Assembly: GCF_027912675.1 (NCBI RefSeq)
Contig: NZ_CP115757.1
Location: forward strand, 1,302,001-1,366,000
Reading direction: 5' to 3'
Length of the DNA: 64,000 nucleotides
Source of the DNA: Paracoccus sp. SCSIO 75233
Lineage (GTDB): Bacteria; Pseudomonadota; Alphaproteobacteria; Rhodobacterales; Rhodobacteraceae
The notes below the pieces were generated by a model. That model was not told the origin of the DNA, did not search any database, and was given only the letters and a program-made list of their open reading frames with translations. Below, piece after piece: positions 27,399 through 37,300 of this stretch (position 1 is the stretch's first letter; each line of letters opens with the position of its first letter). The translations under genes and the position numbers were made by a program.

Positions 27399-28930
27399 GG
27401 GTCTGGGTTCCGGGAGACAGCGCCGCCAAGGCGCTCGGCGCGGATCAGGTGGTGGCGGCGATTGCTGACGCGGCGCGGGATCGCGGGGTTGATGTGGAGA
27501 TCATCCGCAATGGCTCGCGCGGCATGATCTGGCTGGAACCGCTGGTCGAGGTTGAGATCGACGGCCAGCGGTACGGCTACGGTCCTGCGACGCCGGAGGA
27601 TGCGGGCGCTATTTTGTCCGGTGGCATTTTACGCGGTGACAGCGCCAAATCGCTCGGCCCGGTGGACGATCTCGACTGGATGAAGCGGCAGACGCGGCTG
27701 ACATTCGCCCGCGTCGGCGTGATCGACCCACTGTCCCTGTCCGATTACGAGGCCCATGGCGGACTTGCCGGTCTGCGCCACGCCGCCACCATGTCCGGGG
27801 CGGAGATTGTGCGGGAAATCACAGAGTCCGGCCTGCGCGGTCGCGGCGGCGCGGGTTTCCCGACCGGCATCAAATGGCAGACAGTCCATGATGCCGATGC
27901 GCCGCAGAAATACATCGTCTGCAACGCTGATGAGGGCGATAGCGGCACTTTCGCCGACCGCATGCTGATGGAGGGCGATCCGTTCACCCTGATCGAGGGG
28001 ATGGCGATTGCTGGCCTCGCCGTCGGCGCGACGCGGGGCTATGTCTATCTCCGCTCCGAATATCCCGACGCAATCCGGGTGATGCGCCGCGCGGTTGAGA
28101 TTGCGCGCGATGCAGGCGTGATCGGTGCGGATATTCTGGGCTCTGTCAAGGCCTTCGACATGGAGATACGCGTCGGGGCTGGGGCCTATGTCTGTGGGGA
28201 GGAAACCGCGCTGCTGAACTCGCTGGAGGGCAAACGCGGCGTGGTGCGCGCCAAACCTCCCCTGCCCGCGCTGGAAGGGTTTCTGGGCCGCCCGACCGTT
28301 GTGAATAACGTCATCAGCCTCGCCACCGTGCCGGTAATCATGGCCAAGGGCGCGGCATATTACGCCGGTTTCGGGCTGGGCCGTTCGCGCGGCACGGTCA
28401 CGCTTCAGATCGCGGGCAATGTCGCGCGTGGCGGGCTGTTTGAGACGGCATTCGGCCTCAGCCTTGGCGAGATCGTGGATGACATCGCCGGCGGCACCGC
28501 CAGCGGCCGCCCGGTCAAGGCGGTTCAGGTGGGCGGGCCGCTTGGTGCCTATATGCCGCGCGAAAAATTCGGCACCGCATTCGGGTACGAGGAATTCGAT
28601 GCCGAAGGCGGGCTGATCGGTCACGCCGGGCTGACAGTCTTCGACGACCGCACCGATATGCTCCGCATGGCCCGTTTCGCGATGGAGTTCTGCGCCGTGG
28701 AAAGCTGCGGCAAATGCACGCCCTGCCGGATCGGCGCCGTCCGGGGGGTGGAGACCATCGACCGGATCGCTCAGGGCGATGCCGAAGCGGCGGAACTGTT
28801 GACCGATCTGTGCGAGACGATGAAGGACGGCTCGCTCTGCGCGCTTGGCGGGTTTACACCATTCCCGGTCATGTCGGCGCTGACGCATTTCCCCGACGAC
28901 TTCGCCCGCCAGAAGGAGGCAGCGGAATGA
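27395..28930 (+). CDS. fdsB: NAD-dependent formate dehydrogenase beta subunit, NuoF-like
   Basis: A 511-residue protein. The N-terminal ~120 residues form a thioredoxin-like domain, then the NuoF core: RGRGGAGFPTGIKW (FMN/NAD region), CNADEGDSGTFADR and AGAYVCGEETAL. The [4Fe-4S] ligands are Cys438, Cys441 and Cys444 in ESCGKCTPCR, with a fourth in GSLCALGG. It reduces NAD+ with electrons from formate. ATG 27395 overlaps the fdsG stop and its stop overlaps the fdsA start, so the three subunits are translationally coupled. Confidence 0.95.
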   Translation: MRVWVPGDSAAKALGADQVVAAIADAARDRGVDVEIIRNGSRGMIWLEPLVEVEIDGQRYGYGPATPEDAGAILSGGILRGDSAKSLGPVDDLDWMKRQTRLTFARVGVIDPLSLSDYEAHGGLAGLRHAATMSGAEIVREITESGLRGRGGAGFPTGIKWQTVHDADAPQKYIVCNADEGDSGTFADRMLMEGDPFTLIEGMAIAGLAVGATRGYVYLRSEYPDAIRVMRRAVEIARDAGVIGADILGSVKAFDMEIRVGAGAYVCGEETALLNSLEGKRGVVRAKPPLPALEGFLGRPTVVNNVISLATVPVIMAKGAAYYAGFGLGRSRGTVTLQIAGNVARGGLFETAFGLSLGEIVDDIAGGTASGRPVKAVQVGGPLGAYMPREKFGTAFGYEEFDAEGGLIGHAGLTVFDDRTDMLRMARFAMEFCAVESCGKCTPCRIGAVRGVETIDRIAQGDAEAAELLTDLCETMKDGSLCALGGFTPFPVMSALTHFPDDFARQKEAAE

Positions 28931-31848
28931 AGGATTTCATCATCCCCGATGACCGCGACATGGGCACCCCGGCCCGCAACGGCGCGCCGGTCACGCTCAG
29001 CATCGACGGTTTCGCGGTCACCGTTCCCGAAGGCACCTCCGTCATGCGGGCGGCGGCGGAAGCGGGTATCCCGGTTCCGAAGCTTTGCGCGACGGACAGC
29101 GTCGAGGCCTTCGGTTCCTGCCGCCTCTGCGTTGTCGAGATCGAAGGGCGTCGCGGCACCCCCGCCTCCTGCACGACGCCGGTTGCGGAAGGGATGGTGG
29201 TGCACACCCAGTCACCCAAAATCCGCAAGATCCGCAAAGGCGTGATGGAGCTTTATATTTCCGATCACCCGCTGGACTGCCTGACCTGCGCCGCCAATGG
29301 CGATTGCGAGTTGCAGGATATGGCGGGCGCGGTCGGGCTGCGGGATGTCCGCTACAAGGACGTTCGCAATCATTATGACCCAAGCGGGGCGGGCACGCTG
29401 GCGCTTGGCGATGCGCGGGCGCGTGTTCCGGCGGGCGATCTGGGCAACCCGGATTACGTTCCGCGCGATGAGACCAACCCCTATTTCTCCTACGATCCCA
29501 GCAAATGCATCGTCTGCTCCCGCTGTGTCCGGGCCTGTGAAGAAGTTCAGGGGACATTCGCCCTGACCATCGAGGGCCGTGGATTTGAAAGCCGCGTGAA
29601 GCCGGGTGGACCGCTCGACAATTTCCTGACCTCGGATTGCGTGAGTTGCGGGGCCTGTGTGCAGGCCTGCCCGACCGCGACCTTGCAGGAAAAATCAGTG
29701 GCGGAGCTGGGCACCCCGACCCGTGCCGTCATCACCACCTGCGCCTATTGCGGGGTCGGTTGTTCGTTCAAGGCAGAGTTGAACGGCGACAGGCTCGTCC
29801 GCATGGTCCCTTACAAGCACGGCAAGGCCAATCGCGGGCATAGCTGCGTCAAGGGCCGGTTCGCTTATGGCTATGCCAATCACAAGGATCGCATCCTGAA
29901 CCCGATGATCCGCGACAGCATCGACGAGCCCTGGCGCGAGGTCGGCTGGCAGGAGGCGCTGCGCTTCGCCGCAGACAAGCTCCGCTCCTTGCAGGATCGC
30001 TATGGGCAGAAGAGCATCGGCGTCATCACCTCCAGCCGCTGCACGAATGAGGAAACCTTTCTGGTCCAGAAGCTCGCCCGCGCGGTTTTCGGCAACAACA
30101 ACACCGATACTTGCGCGCGCGTCTGCCACTCCCCCACGGGTTACGGGCTGGGCCAAACCTACGGGACCAGCGCCGGGACACAGGATTTCGACAGCGTCGC
30201 GCATTGCGATGTCGCGGTCATTATCGGGGCGAACCCGACCGACGGGCATCCGGTCTTTGCCAGCCGCTTGAAGAAACGCCAGCGTGCGGGGGCAAAACTG
30301 ATCGTGATCGATCCGCGCCGGATCGACATGGTGAAATCCGCCCATATCGAGGCCGCGCATCATCTGCCGCTCAGGCCGGGAACGAATGTCGCCGTGGTCT
30401 CTGCGATGGCGCATGTGATCGTGACCGAGGGGCTGATGGATGAGGCATTCATCCGCGAACGCTGCGACTGGGATGAGTTCCAGCATTATGCCGAGTTCAT
30501 CAGCGATCCCCGCCACAGCCCGGAAGCGACGGAGCTGCTGACCGGCGTTCCTGCCGCCGAATTGCGCGCGGCCGCGCGGCTTTATGCGACCGGCGGCAAT
30601 GGCGCGATCTATTACGGGCTGGGCGTGACGGAGCATTCGCAAGGCTCGACCACGGTGATGGGCATCGCCAATCTGGCCATGCTGACCGGCAATATCGGGC
30701 GCGAAGGCGTCGGCGTGAACCCGCTGCGGGGACAAAATAATGTGCAGGGCTCCTGCGATATGGGGTCTTTCCCGCATGAATTGCCCGGCTATCGCCATGT
30801 GAAAAACGCCGATGTGCGCGAGATATTCGAGCGTGTCTGGGGCGTGGGCATCGACCCGGAACCGGGGCTGCGCATCCCGAACATGCTGGACGCCGCCGTC
30901 GATGGCACGTTCAAGGGGCTGTATTGTCAGGGTGAGGATATTCTGCAATCCGACCCGGATACGAAGCACGTCGCGGCAGGGCTCGCCGCAATGGAATGCG
31001 TCATCGTGCATGACCTGTTCCTGAACGAGACCGCGAATTACGCCCATGTCTTCCTGCCCGGATCGAGCTTTCTGGAAAAGGACGGCACCTTCACCAATGC
31101 CGAACGCCGGATCAACCGCGTCCGCGAGGTGATGAAACCGCTGAACGGTTACGCCGATTGGGAGGTGACGCAGCTTCTGGCGAACGCCATGGGCGCGGGC
31201 TGGAGCTACACCCACCCTTCCGAGATCATGGATGAGATCGCACTGACCACGCCCAGCTTTGCCGGTGTGACTTACGACATTCTCGACGAAAAGGGATCGG
31301 TCCAGTGGCCCTGTAACGAGGACCACCCCGACGGCACGCCGATGATGCATGTCGATGGCTTCGTGCGCGGCAAGGGGCGATTCATGGTCACCGAATATAT
31401 CGCGACCGATGAAAGGACCGGACCGCGCTTTCCGCTGCTGCTCACAACCGGGCGGATCCTGTCGCAATATAATGTCGGCGCGCAGACAAGGCGGACGGAC
31501 AACACGGTCTGGCATGCGCAGGATTTGCTGGAGATCCATCCGCACGACGCCGAAAATCGCGGTCTCGCTGATGGCGACTGGGTCAGGCTGGCGAGCCGGG
31601 CGGGCGAAACCACCTTGCGGGCGAAGATCACCGACCGGGTCAGCCCCGGCGTGGTCTACACGACCTTCCACCACCCCGACACGCAGGCCAATGTGATCAC
31701 AACCGATTATTCCGACTGGGCGACGAACTGTCCCGAATACAAGGTCACGGCGGTTCAGGTCAGCCCGTCCAACGGCCCGACGGCGTGGCAGGAGGATTAT
31801 CGCGCCCAGGCCGAGAAGGCGCGTCGTATCCTGCCAGCGGCGGAGTAG
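28927..31848 (+). CDS. fdsA: Formate dehydrogenase alpha subunit, molybdenum catalytic subunit
   Basis: A 973-residue protein. The N-terminal [2Fe-2S] uses Cys54, 65, 68 and 82. His114/Cys118/121/127 form the NuoG-like His-Cys cluster. Two ferredoxin clusters follow at Cys194-204 and 238-248, then a [4Fe-4S] at Cys272, 275, 279 and 307. The molybdopterin domain has the Mo-ligand Cys at position 400 followed by His401 (ARVCHSPTGYG); it is a cysteine, not selenocysteine. The C-terminal domain binds the bis-MGD cofactor. It oxidises formate to CO2. ATG 28927 overlaps the fdsB stop. Length and cluster set match FdsA of soluble NAD-linked enzymes. Confidence 0.96.
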   Translation: MKDFIIPDDRDMGTPARNGAPVTLSIDGFAVTVPEGTSVMRAAAEAGIPVPKLCATDSVEAFGSCRLCVVEIEGRRGTPASCTTPVAEGMVVHTQSPKIRKIRKGVMELYISDHPLDCLTCAANGDCELQDMAGAVGLRDVRYKDVRNHYDPSGAGTLALGDARARVPAGDLGNPDYVPRDETNPYFSYDPSKCIVCSRCVRACEEVQGTFALTIEGRGFESRVKPGGPLDNFLTSDCVSCGACVQACPTATLQEKSVAELGTPTRAVITTCAYCGVGCSFKAELNGDRLVRMVPYKHGKANRGHSCVKGRFAYGYANHKDRILNPMIRDSIDEPWREVGWQEALRFAADKLRSLQDRYGQKSIGVITSSRCTNEETFLVQKLARAVFGNNNTDTCARVCHSPTGYGLGQTYGTSAGTQDFDSVAHCDVAVIIGANPTDGHPVFASRLKKRQRAGAKLIVIDPRRIDMVKSAHIEAAHHLPLRPGTNVAVVSAMAHVIVTEGLMDEAFIRERCDWDEFQHYAEFISDPRHSPEATELLTGVPAAELRAAARLYATGGNGAIYYGLGVTEHSQGSTTVMGIANLAMLTGNIGREGVGVNPLRGQNNVQGSCDMGSFPHELPGYRHVKNADVREIFERVWGVGIDPEPGLRIPNMLDAAVDGTFKGLYCQGEDILQSDPDTKHVAAGLAAMECVIVHDLFLNETANYAHVFLPGSSFLEKDGTFTNAERRINRVREVMKPLNGYADWEVTQLLANAMGAGWSYTHPSEIMDEIALTTPSFAGVTYDILDEKGSVQWPCNEDHPDGTPMMHVDGFVRGKGRFMVTEYIATDERTGPRFPLLLTTGRILSQYNVGAQTRRTDNTVWHAQDLLEIHPHDAENRGLADGDWVRLASRAGETTLRAKITDRVSPGVVYTTFHHPDTQANVITTDYSDWATNCPEYKVTAVQVSPSNGPTAWQEDYRAQAEKARRILPAAE

Positions 31849-31851
31849 CGA

Positions 31852-32673
31852 TTGACCTTTCCGACGATCCGAAGCGCGCGCGCTATCCGCTATCGCAACG
31901 ATGGCAGCGTGGCCGTCCGGCGCGACCTGCCCGAAGAAGTGCCGGTCGCGCTCGTATTCAACGGCACGACCCATGCAGTGATGATGGCGACGCCTGCGGA
32001 TATCGGGGATTTCGCCTGCGGGTTCGCCGTGACGGAGCAGATCGTCGGCACGCTGGCCGAGATCGAACGGTATGAGACGATTGAAAGCAAGGACGGGATC
32101 GAGGCGCGGCTATGGCTCAACGACCAGCGGGCCGATGCGCTGGCGGCGCGGCGGCGGGTGCTGACGGGCCCGGTCGGCTGCGGCCTGTGTGGAATCGACA
32201 GCCTGAAGGAGGCAGCCCGCAAAGTGCCCCATATCGGCACAGCACCGCTGAGGCTGCGTCCGGAGGAGGTCTGCGGCGCAATACGGGGTCTGCACGCGCA
32301 TCAGCCATTGCACGATCAGACCGTCGCCGCGCATGCCGCGGGTTTCTTTATCCCCGGTGAAGGCGTGGTGCTGGCGCGTGAGGATGTCGGTCGGCACAAC
32401 GCACTCGACAAGCTGATCGGGGCCATATGCCGCGCCGGGCTGGACCCGTCGCAGGGCGCGGCGGTCATAACATCCAGAGTTTCAGTTGATCTCGTGCAGA
32501 AATGCGCAATTTCTGGTATATCTACCCTTATAGCTGTCTCTGCCCCGACCGGCTATGCAGCGCGGGTGGCGGATGAGGCGGGGATGACGCTGATCGCCTT
32601 CGCGCGGGAAGATGGGTTCGAGGTCTACACCCACCCTGCCCGCATTTCAGATGAGGACAATGATGTCGCCTGA
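31852..32673 (+). CDS. fdhD: FdhD, formate dehydrogenase sulfurtransferase
   Basis: A 273-residue protein. The CxxC pair is in GCGLCG (about residue 109), and the conserved AREDVGRHNALDKLIG and GRVS-like ITSRVSVDLVQKC blocks are present. FdhD passes sulfur from a cysteine desulfurase to the molybdenum cofactor and is needed for active formate dehydrogenase. TTG 31852 is taken as the start because GGAG precedes it by 7 nt; no ATG occurs before the conserved region. It is 3 nt downstream of fdsA. Confidence 0.93.
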   Translation: MTFPTIRSARAIRYRNDGSVAVRRDLPEEVPVALVFNGTTHAVMMATPADIGDFACGFAVTEQIVGTLAEIERYETIESKDGIEARLWLNDQRADALAARRRVLTGPVGCGLCGIDSLKEAARKVPHIGTAPLRLRPEEVCGAIRGLHAHQPLHDQTVAAHAAGFFIPGEGVVLAREDVGRHNALDKLIGAICRAGLDPSQGAAVITSRVSVDLVQKCAISGISTLIAVSAPTGYAARVADEAGMTLIAFAREDGFEVYTHPARISDEDNDVA

Positions 32674-32866
32674 GAAGATGGTTCATATGGCCAACCAGAT
32701 CGCCACGTTTTTCAAAACCCAGCCGGGGAACGATCCTGCCGCGAAGGTCGCCGGGCATATCCGCGATTTCTGGGAGCCCCGGATGCGGGACCAGTTGCGG
32801 TCCTATGTCGCGGATGGCGGCGGCGGGCTCGACGATGTGGTGATCGAGGCAGCGCCGCTGATCTGA
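32663..32866 (+). CDS. fdsD: Formate dehydrogenase delta subunit
   Basis: A 67-residue protein. MSPEKMVHMANQIATFF and HIRDFWEPRMRDQL are FdsD hallmarks. FdsD helps assembly or protects the FdsA cofactor site. The start overlaps the end of fdhD; ATG codons at 32660 and 32663 both follow GAGG, and 32663 gives the usual N-terminus. Last gene of the fds operon, converging with the amide operon. Confidence 0.9.
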   Translation: MSPEKMVHMANQIATFFKTQPGNDPAAKVAGHIRDFWEPRMRDQLRSYVADGGGGLDDVVIEAAPLI

Positions 32867-32974
32867 TCCCGGCCCCGGACAAGGCGCGCGCACAACCCTG
32901 CCCGCCCGCGCCGTGGCTGTCGGCGAGAGCCGGGGAATCGGTCAAGCCTGGCGCGAGGACATACATGCCCGCGC

Positions 32975-34696
32975 CTATTGCGCGACGTGGTGGCCCCCGC
33001 CAATGTCGCGCAAGGCCACCTGATCGGGACCGGCACCGACCGGCCAGACCGGGCTGGGCATGTCGGAGGCCATGCGCGGGCGGGCGGGATGCACATGCGA
33101 CGGATCGGGCACCGGCACCGCCTCGATCAGCCTGCGGGTATAGGGATGCTGCGGATTGCCGAAAATCTGCGCGCGGCTGCCCATCTCCACGATCTGGCCC
33201 AGATACATGACCGCGATACGGTCGCTGATGTTTTCCACCACGGCCATGTCGTGACTGATGAACAGATAGGAAATGCCGAATTCCGATTTCAGCGCCGCCA
33301 ACAGGTCCAGCACCCGCGCCTGCACCGAAACATCAAGGGCCGAGACGCTTTCATCCGCAATGATCAGCTTCGGCTGCAAAGCCAAAGCGCGGGCGATACA
33401 GATGCGCTGCCGCTGCCCGCCGGAGAATTCATGCGGGTAGCGGTCGATCTGGTCGCGCGACAGCCCGACCCGCTGAAACAGCTCTTCCACCCGCGCCCGT
33501 CGGCTGGCCGTGTCACCGATGCGATGAATGACCAGCGGCTCTGCCACCAGATCACCGACCCGCTTGCGCGGGTTCAGCGCCGCAGCGGGATCCTGAAACA
33601 CCATCTGCACATCGCGCCGCAGTTCCAGCTTGGCAGACAGCCCGTCATGCGGCACGACATGACCGGCCACCTCGATCTCACCCTGATGCGGGACCAGCCC
33701 GGTGATGGCGCGGGCAATTGTCGACTTGCCGCAGCCCGACTCCCCAACCAGCGAGAAGGTCTCGCCCTCGCGGATGTCGAACCCGATTTTCTCTACCGCA
33801 TGAACCCGATGGGTCACGCGCCCGAGCAACCCGCCCGGAATGTCGTAATGGACAGAAACATCCTCCAGCCGCGCGACAGGTTTGGACACGACCTGCCTGC
33901 CACCACTGCCATCCCCCATGCGCGGCACAGCGGCCAGAAGATCGCGGGTATAGCCCTGCGTCGGTCGGGTGAAAATCTGCTTTACCTTGCCGGCTTCGAC
34001 CACGCGGCCCGATTGCATGACGATGACACGGTCGGCCATTTCGGCAACCACACCCATATCATGCGTAATCAGTATGATCGCCGTGCCGATATCGCGCTGA
34101 AGATCACGCAGCAGGTCCAGCACCTCACGCTGAACGGTCACGTCAAGCGCGGTTGTCGGCTCATCGGCGATCAGCACGTCAGGTTTCAGGGCCAGCGCCA
34201 TGGCGATCATAACCCGCTGCCGCATCCCGCCCGAAAGCTCATGCGGGTACTGCTTCATCCGCCGCTCCGGCTGCGACAGGCGAACGGCCCTGAGCGCCTC
34301 AAGCGACAGTTTTCTGGCGTCGGCCTTCGGGTCATGGCTGCGGATCGCCTCCGCAAGCTGGGTGCCGATGGTCAGGACCGGATTGAGCGAGGTCATCGGT
34401 TCCTGAAAGATCATGGCAATACGCGCGCCGCGAATGGCGCGCATTCGGGCTTCGCTCAACTCGATCAGGTCTTGCCCGGACAGAAGAATATTCCCCGACC
34501 ACACCCGGACAGCATTTGGCAGCAACCCCATGATCGCGAGTGAGGTGATCGATTTCCCCGACCCGGATTCGCCCGCGATACATAAAGTCTCACCCCGGGC
34601 CAGGTCGAAGGACAGACCCGAAACCAGTGGCTTCGGATCGGTCCTGCTGCCAACCGCGACGGTCAGGTCGCGGACAGAGAGCACGGCCTCGCTCAT
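32975..34696 (-). CDS. Peptide/amide ABC transporter, two fused ATPase domains (DppD-DppF type)
   Basis: A 573-residue protein with two ABC domains. First: Walker A GESGSGKS, signature LSGGMRQR, Walker B VLIADEP. Second: Walker A GESGCGKS, signature FSGGQRQR, Walker B IIADESVSALD. Each ends in a short oligopeptide-transporter C-terminal motif (TRPTQGYTRDLL and NPQHPYTRRLIEA). ATG 34696 shares a base with the amidase stop (TAATG). It powers the permeases at 37301 and 38221. This type normally takes peptides, nickel or other small solutes; here the setting suggests amides or amide-bearing compounds. Confidence 0.92.
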   Translation of the reverse strand: MSEAVLSVRDLTVAVGSRTDPKPLVSGLSFDLARGETLCIAGESGSGKSITSLAIMGLLPNAVRVWSGNILLSGQDLIELSEARMRAIRGARIAMIFQEPMTSLNPVLTIGTQLAEAIRSHDPKADARKLSLEALRAVRLSQPERRMKQYPHELSGGMRQRVMIAMALALKPDVLIADEPTTALDVTVQREVLDLLRDLQRDIGTAIILITHDMGVVAEMADRVIVMQSGRVVEAGKVKQIFTRPTQGYTRDLLAAVPRMGDGSGGRQVVSKPVARLEDVSVHYDIPGGLLGRVTHRVHAVEKIGFDIREGETFSLVGESGCGKSTIARAITGLVPHQGEIEVAGHVVPHDGLSAKLELRRDVQMVFQDPAAALNPRKRVGDLVAEPLVIHRIGDTASRRARVEELFQRVGLSRDQIDRYPHEFSGGQRQRICIARALALQPKLIIADESVSALDVSVQARVLDLLAALKSEFGISYLFISHDMAVVENISDRIAVMYLGQIVEMGSRAQIFGNPQHPYTRRLIEAVPVPDPSHVHPARPRMASDMPSPVWPVGAGPDQVALRDIGGGHHVAQ

Positions 34697-35655
34697 TACT
34701 CGAAGACCGCGCGTGGGAAGTAGAAGCTGACCACCCAGTTCGGCATATCCACGATCTCTGAAATCCGCAGATCGCCGCAGGTCGAGACAAGCATATAAGC
34801 ATCGACCGCCGACATGCCGCGCGTGGCACATAACAGATCGACCATTCCCGAGACCGCATCCCGCGCGCCCGTCATCAGGTCCGGGCCGATCCCCGTCGTC
34901 ACCTCGTAGCCCTTCGTGTCGAGATGGCTCGTCACCGGACCGGGCGTGGTGAAGCGCGGCATTTTCAGATTTGCACCCTTCACCAGATCGAAGCGCAGCG
35001 CGACATCCATCGGGCTTTCGATGGCTGTCCCGCAAACCTCGCCATCGCCTTGTGCGGCATGGGTGTCACCGACGCTGAACAGCGCGCCCGCGACCTCCAC
35101 CGGCAGGTAAAGTTCTGTCCCTTCGGCGAGATCGCGGATGTCCAGATTGCCACCCACGCGGCGTGGCGGCACGATGGAATGCGCCCCCGGCTCCGCCAGG
35201 GCGCAGCCTATGGTTCCCGCGAAGGGTTTTAGCGGCACGCGACCCTCCTTCCCGAACAGGGCGGGCTCGCGGGTTGCGGCGTCATATTTCCAGATTGTCA
35301 GCGCCGGATCGGGGAACTGATCGGCCAGCAGCCCGAAACCGGGGATATTCGCGGTCCAGCCCCAGGCACTCCCCTCAGCCTCCTGAGGGAAGAATTTTTC
35401 GATGGTGATTTTCAGCGCGTCGCCCGGCTCCGCCCCCTCGACCCAGATCGGGCCGGTGACGGGGTTGATCTTGCCGAAATCGAGCGTTTTGACGTCTTCG
35501 ACCGTGGAGGACGGGCCAAACTGGCCCGCCGAAGAATCCATGCATTCGAAGAACGCCGACTGACCCGGCTCCACCCGCTGAACGGGGGCGAGCGTGTTAT
35601 CCCAGCCGAAATGGTGATGCGCCCGATGGATCGTGTAATCGCAGTTTCCGCACAT
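34696..35655 (-). CDS. fmdA: Acetamidase/formamidase family amidohydrolase
   Basis: A 319-residue protein of the FmdA/AmdA family. Family blocks: HHHFGWDNTLAP, GPIWVEGAEPGDALKI, GCALAEPGAHSIVPPR, GGNLDIRDL, FSVGDTHAAQGDGEVCGTAI, TTGIGPDLM. This size suits the short form of the family. It should hydrolyse formamide or short aliphatic amides to an acid plus ammonia. It lies between the substrate-binding protein (35657) and the ATPase gene, with almost no spacing. The formate produced from formamide would feed the fds enzyme next door; that link is inference. Confidence 0.9.
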   Translation of the reverse strand: MCGNCDYTIHRAHHHFGWDNTLAPVQRVEPGQSAFFECMDSSAGQFGPSSTVEDVKTLDFGKINPVTGPIWVEGAEPGDALKITIEKFFPQEAEGSAWGWTANIPGFGLLADQFPDPALTIWKYDAATREPALFGKEGRVPLKPFAGTIGCALAEPGAHSIVPPRRVGGNLDIRDLAEGTELYLPVEVAGALFSVGDTHAAQGDGEVCGTAIESPMDVALRFDLVKGANLKMPRFTTPGPVTSHLDTKGYEVTTGIGPDLMTGARDAVSGMVDLLCATRGMSAVDAYMLVSTCGDLRISEIVDMPNWVVSFYFPRAVFE

Positions 35656-35656
35656 C

Positions 35657-37276
35657 TTATTCGCTCACATAAACATAGTCGTAGTTGATCGGGATCGAGA
35701 CCGGATCGACGTAAAGCGCATCATCCCCGCCCATACGCGGCGATTTCATGGTGAAGCGCTGTTCGTTGAAGACCGGGGCCCAGGGCGCGTCCTCCATCAC
35801 CTTCATATAGATGTCGGACCATGCCTGAAGCCGCGCCTCCGCCTGATCCGCACCCACCATTGCATCCGCAGCGGCGGCGGCGGCGTCGAGGTCGGCGTTA
35901 CAGTATTTCGCCCAGTTCCAGCCGCCCGGCTCAGCGCCCGCGCAACCCAAGATCGGGCCATAGAAATTCGACGGATCGGGGAAATCCGCGATCCAGGCCA
36001 TACCGCCCGACCAGATCATTGGCGCGCTGCCATTGCCGCCCGCCTCGATCACATTGGCCTGTGCCAGCGCGCGGATTTCTGCGTTGATCCCGATCTGCGA
36101 CAGATCCTGCTGGATCGCCTGCGCGATACGCGGGTTCGGGTCGGTGTTCATCACATAAATCTCGGTCTCCACACCGTCGCCATAGCCCGCATCGGCCATC
36201 AGCTGCTTTGCGGCCTCGACATCCCCGCCGACACCCTCATAACCGTCGGTATAACCCGGCATCGACGGCGGCAGCGGCTGGTTCGCCGGCACCGCACGAT
36301 TGTTGATCATCTGGACGATGCGCTCCTTGTTGAGCGCCATATTCACCGCGCGGCGGACATTGGCGTTGTCGAACGGCGCAGTTTCGACATTCATGGTGAT
36401 ATAGCCGGTGTGCAACTGCCCGCCCTCGACCACGCGCGCGGCCTGTTCGGGATCGCTCATCACCTCCTGAAACTTCGCGGGCGGTATGCCGTCGCCGGGG
36501 ACGTCAACCTCGCCATTCTGGAGACGCAGCAGCGCCACGACCGGTTCCTGCCCGATTTCCACGGTGATGCTGTCGAGATAGGGGATGCCCTCAATCCAGT
36601 AATCCGGGTTCTTCTCGAACACCAGACGCTGCCCGATGGTCCACTCACCCAGCTTGAACGCGCCGGTACCGACCGGGTTCTTGCCGAAATCCGCGCCGAA
36701 TTCCTCGACGGATTCTTTGGGCACCACATAGCTGAAATTCAGCGCCATCAGATGCAGGAAAGTCGCATCGGGCCGGGTCAGTTCGATCTGGACGGTACGC
36801 GGATCGACGACGGTAACGCCGGACAGCCCTTCCGCCGCGCCAGAGGCGGCTTCGTCATAACCCTTGATCGAGCCGAAGAAGCCCGCGCCGGGCGACTGGG
36901 TTTCGGGGTTGGTCACGCGGTCGAGCGAGTATTTCACATCCTCAGCCGTCATCTCGCGGCCATTATGGAAGGTCACGCCTTCGCGCAGCGTGAAGGTATA
37001 GGTCAGCCCGTCCTCGCTCATCTCGTAGGTTTCGGCGAGGCCGGGGCGCAAATCGGTCGTGCCCGGGACGTAATCCATCAGCCCGTCAAAGATGGATTTG
37101 ATCATCGACCAGTTCTGCCAATCATAGCCGATGGCCGGGTCCAGCGTCGCCACATCATCCTTGTAGGTGATGATGATATTGCCGCCCGGCGTCGCATTCG
37201 GGTCCATCCCGTCCTGCGCCGAAGCCGGAAGCGCCAGCGTCAGGGCCAGCGCGGTTGAGATCATCCATTTTTTCAT
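35657..37276 (-). CDS. Periplasmic substrate-binding protein, peptide ABC family 5
   Basis: A 539-residue protein with a signal peptide ending near PASAQ (residues 17-21). SBP family 5 blocks: DPAIGYDWQNWSM, LAETYEMSEDGLTYTFTLREGV, VGTGAFKLGEW and RRAVNMALNKERIV. ATG 37276 follows GGAGAG. It delivers an unknown ligand to the permeases encoded just upstream in the operon. Given the AmiC/AmiR regulators and the amidase, the ligand might be an amide, but peptides are the family norm. Confidence 0.9.
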   Translation of the reverse strand: MKKWMISTALALTLALPASAQDGMDPNATPGGNIIITYKDDVATLDPAIGYDWQNWSMIKSIFDGLMDYVPGTTDLRPGLAETYEMSEDGLTYTFTLREGVTFHNGREMTAEDVKYSLDRVTNPETQSPGAGFFGSIKGYDEAASGAAEGLSGVTVVDPRTVQIELTRPDATFLHLMALNFSYVVPKESVEEFGADFGKNPVGTGAFKLGEWTIGQRLVFEKNPDYWIEGIPYLDSITVEIGQEPVVALLRLQNGEVDVPGDGIPPAKFQEVMSDPEQAARVVEGGQLHTGYITMNVETAPFDNANVRRAVNMALNKERIVQMINNRAVPANQPLPPSMPGYTDGYEGVGGDVEAAKQLMADAGYGDGVETEIYVMNTDPNPRIAQAIQQDLSQIGINAEIRALAQANVIEAGGNGSAPMIWSGGMAWIADFPDPSNFYGPILGCAGAEPGGWNWAKYCNADLDAAAAAADAMVGADQAEARLQAWSDIYMKVMEDAPWAPVFNEQRFTMKSPRMGGDDALYVDPVSIPINYDYVYVSE

Positions 37277-37300
37277 CTTCTCTCTCCTGTTGGTTGCTGT

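Noticed and set aside
29695..31974. Minus-strand open frame of 759 codons opposite fdsA
   Set aside because: Shadow of fdsA, which has complete cofactor motifs; the opposite frame has none.
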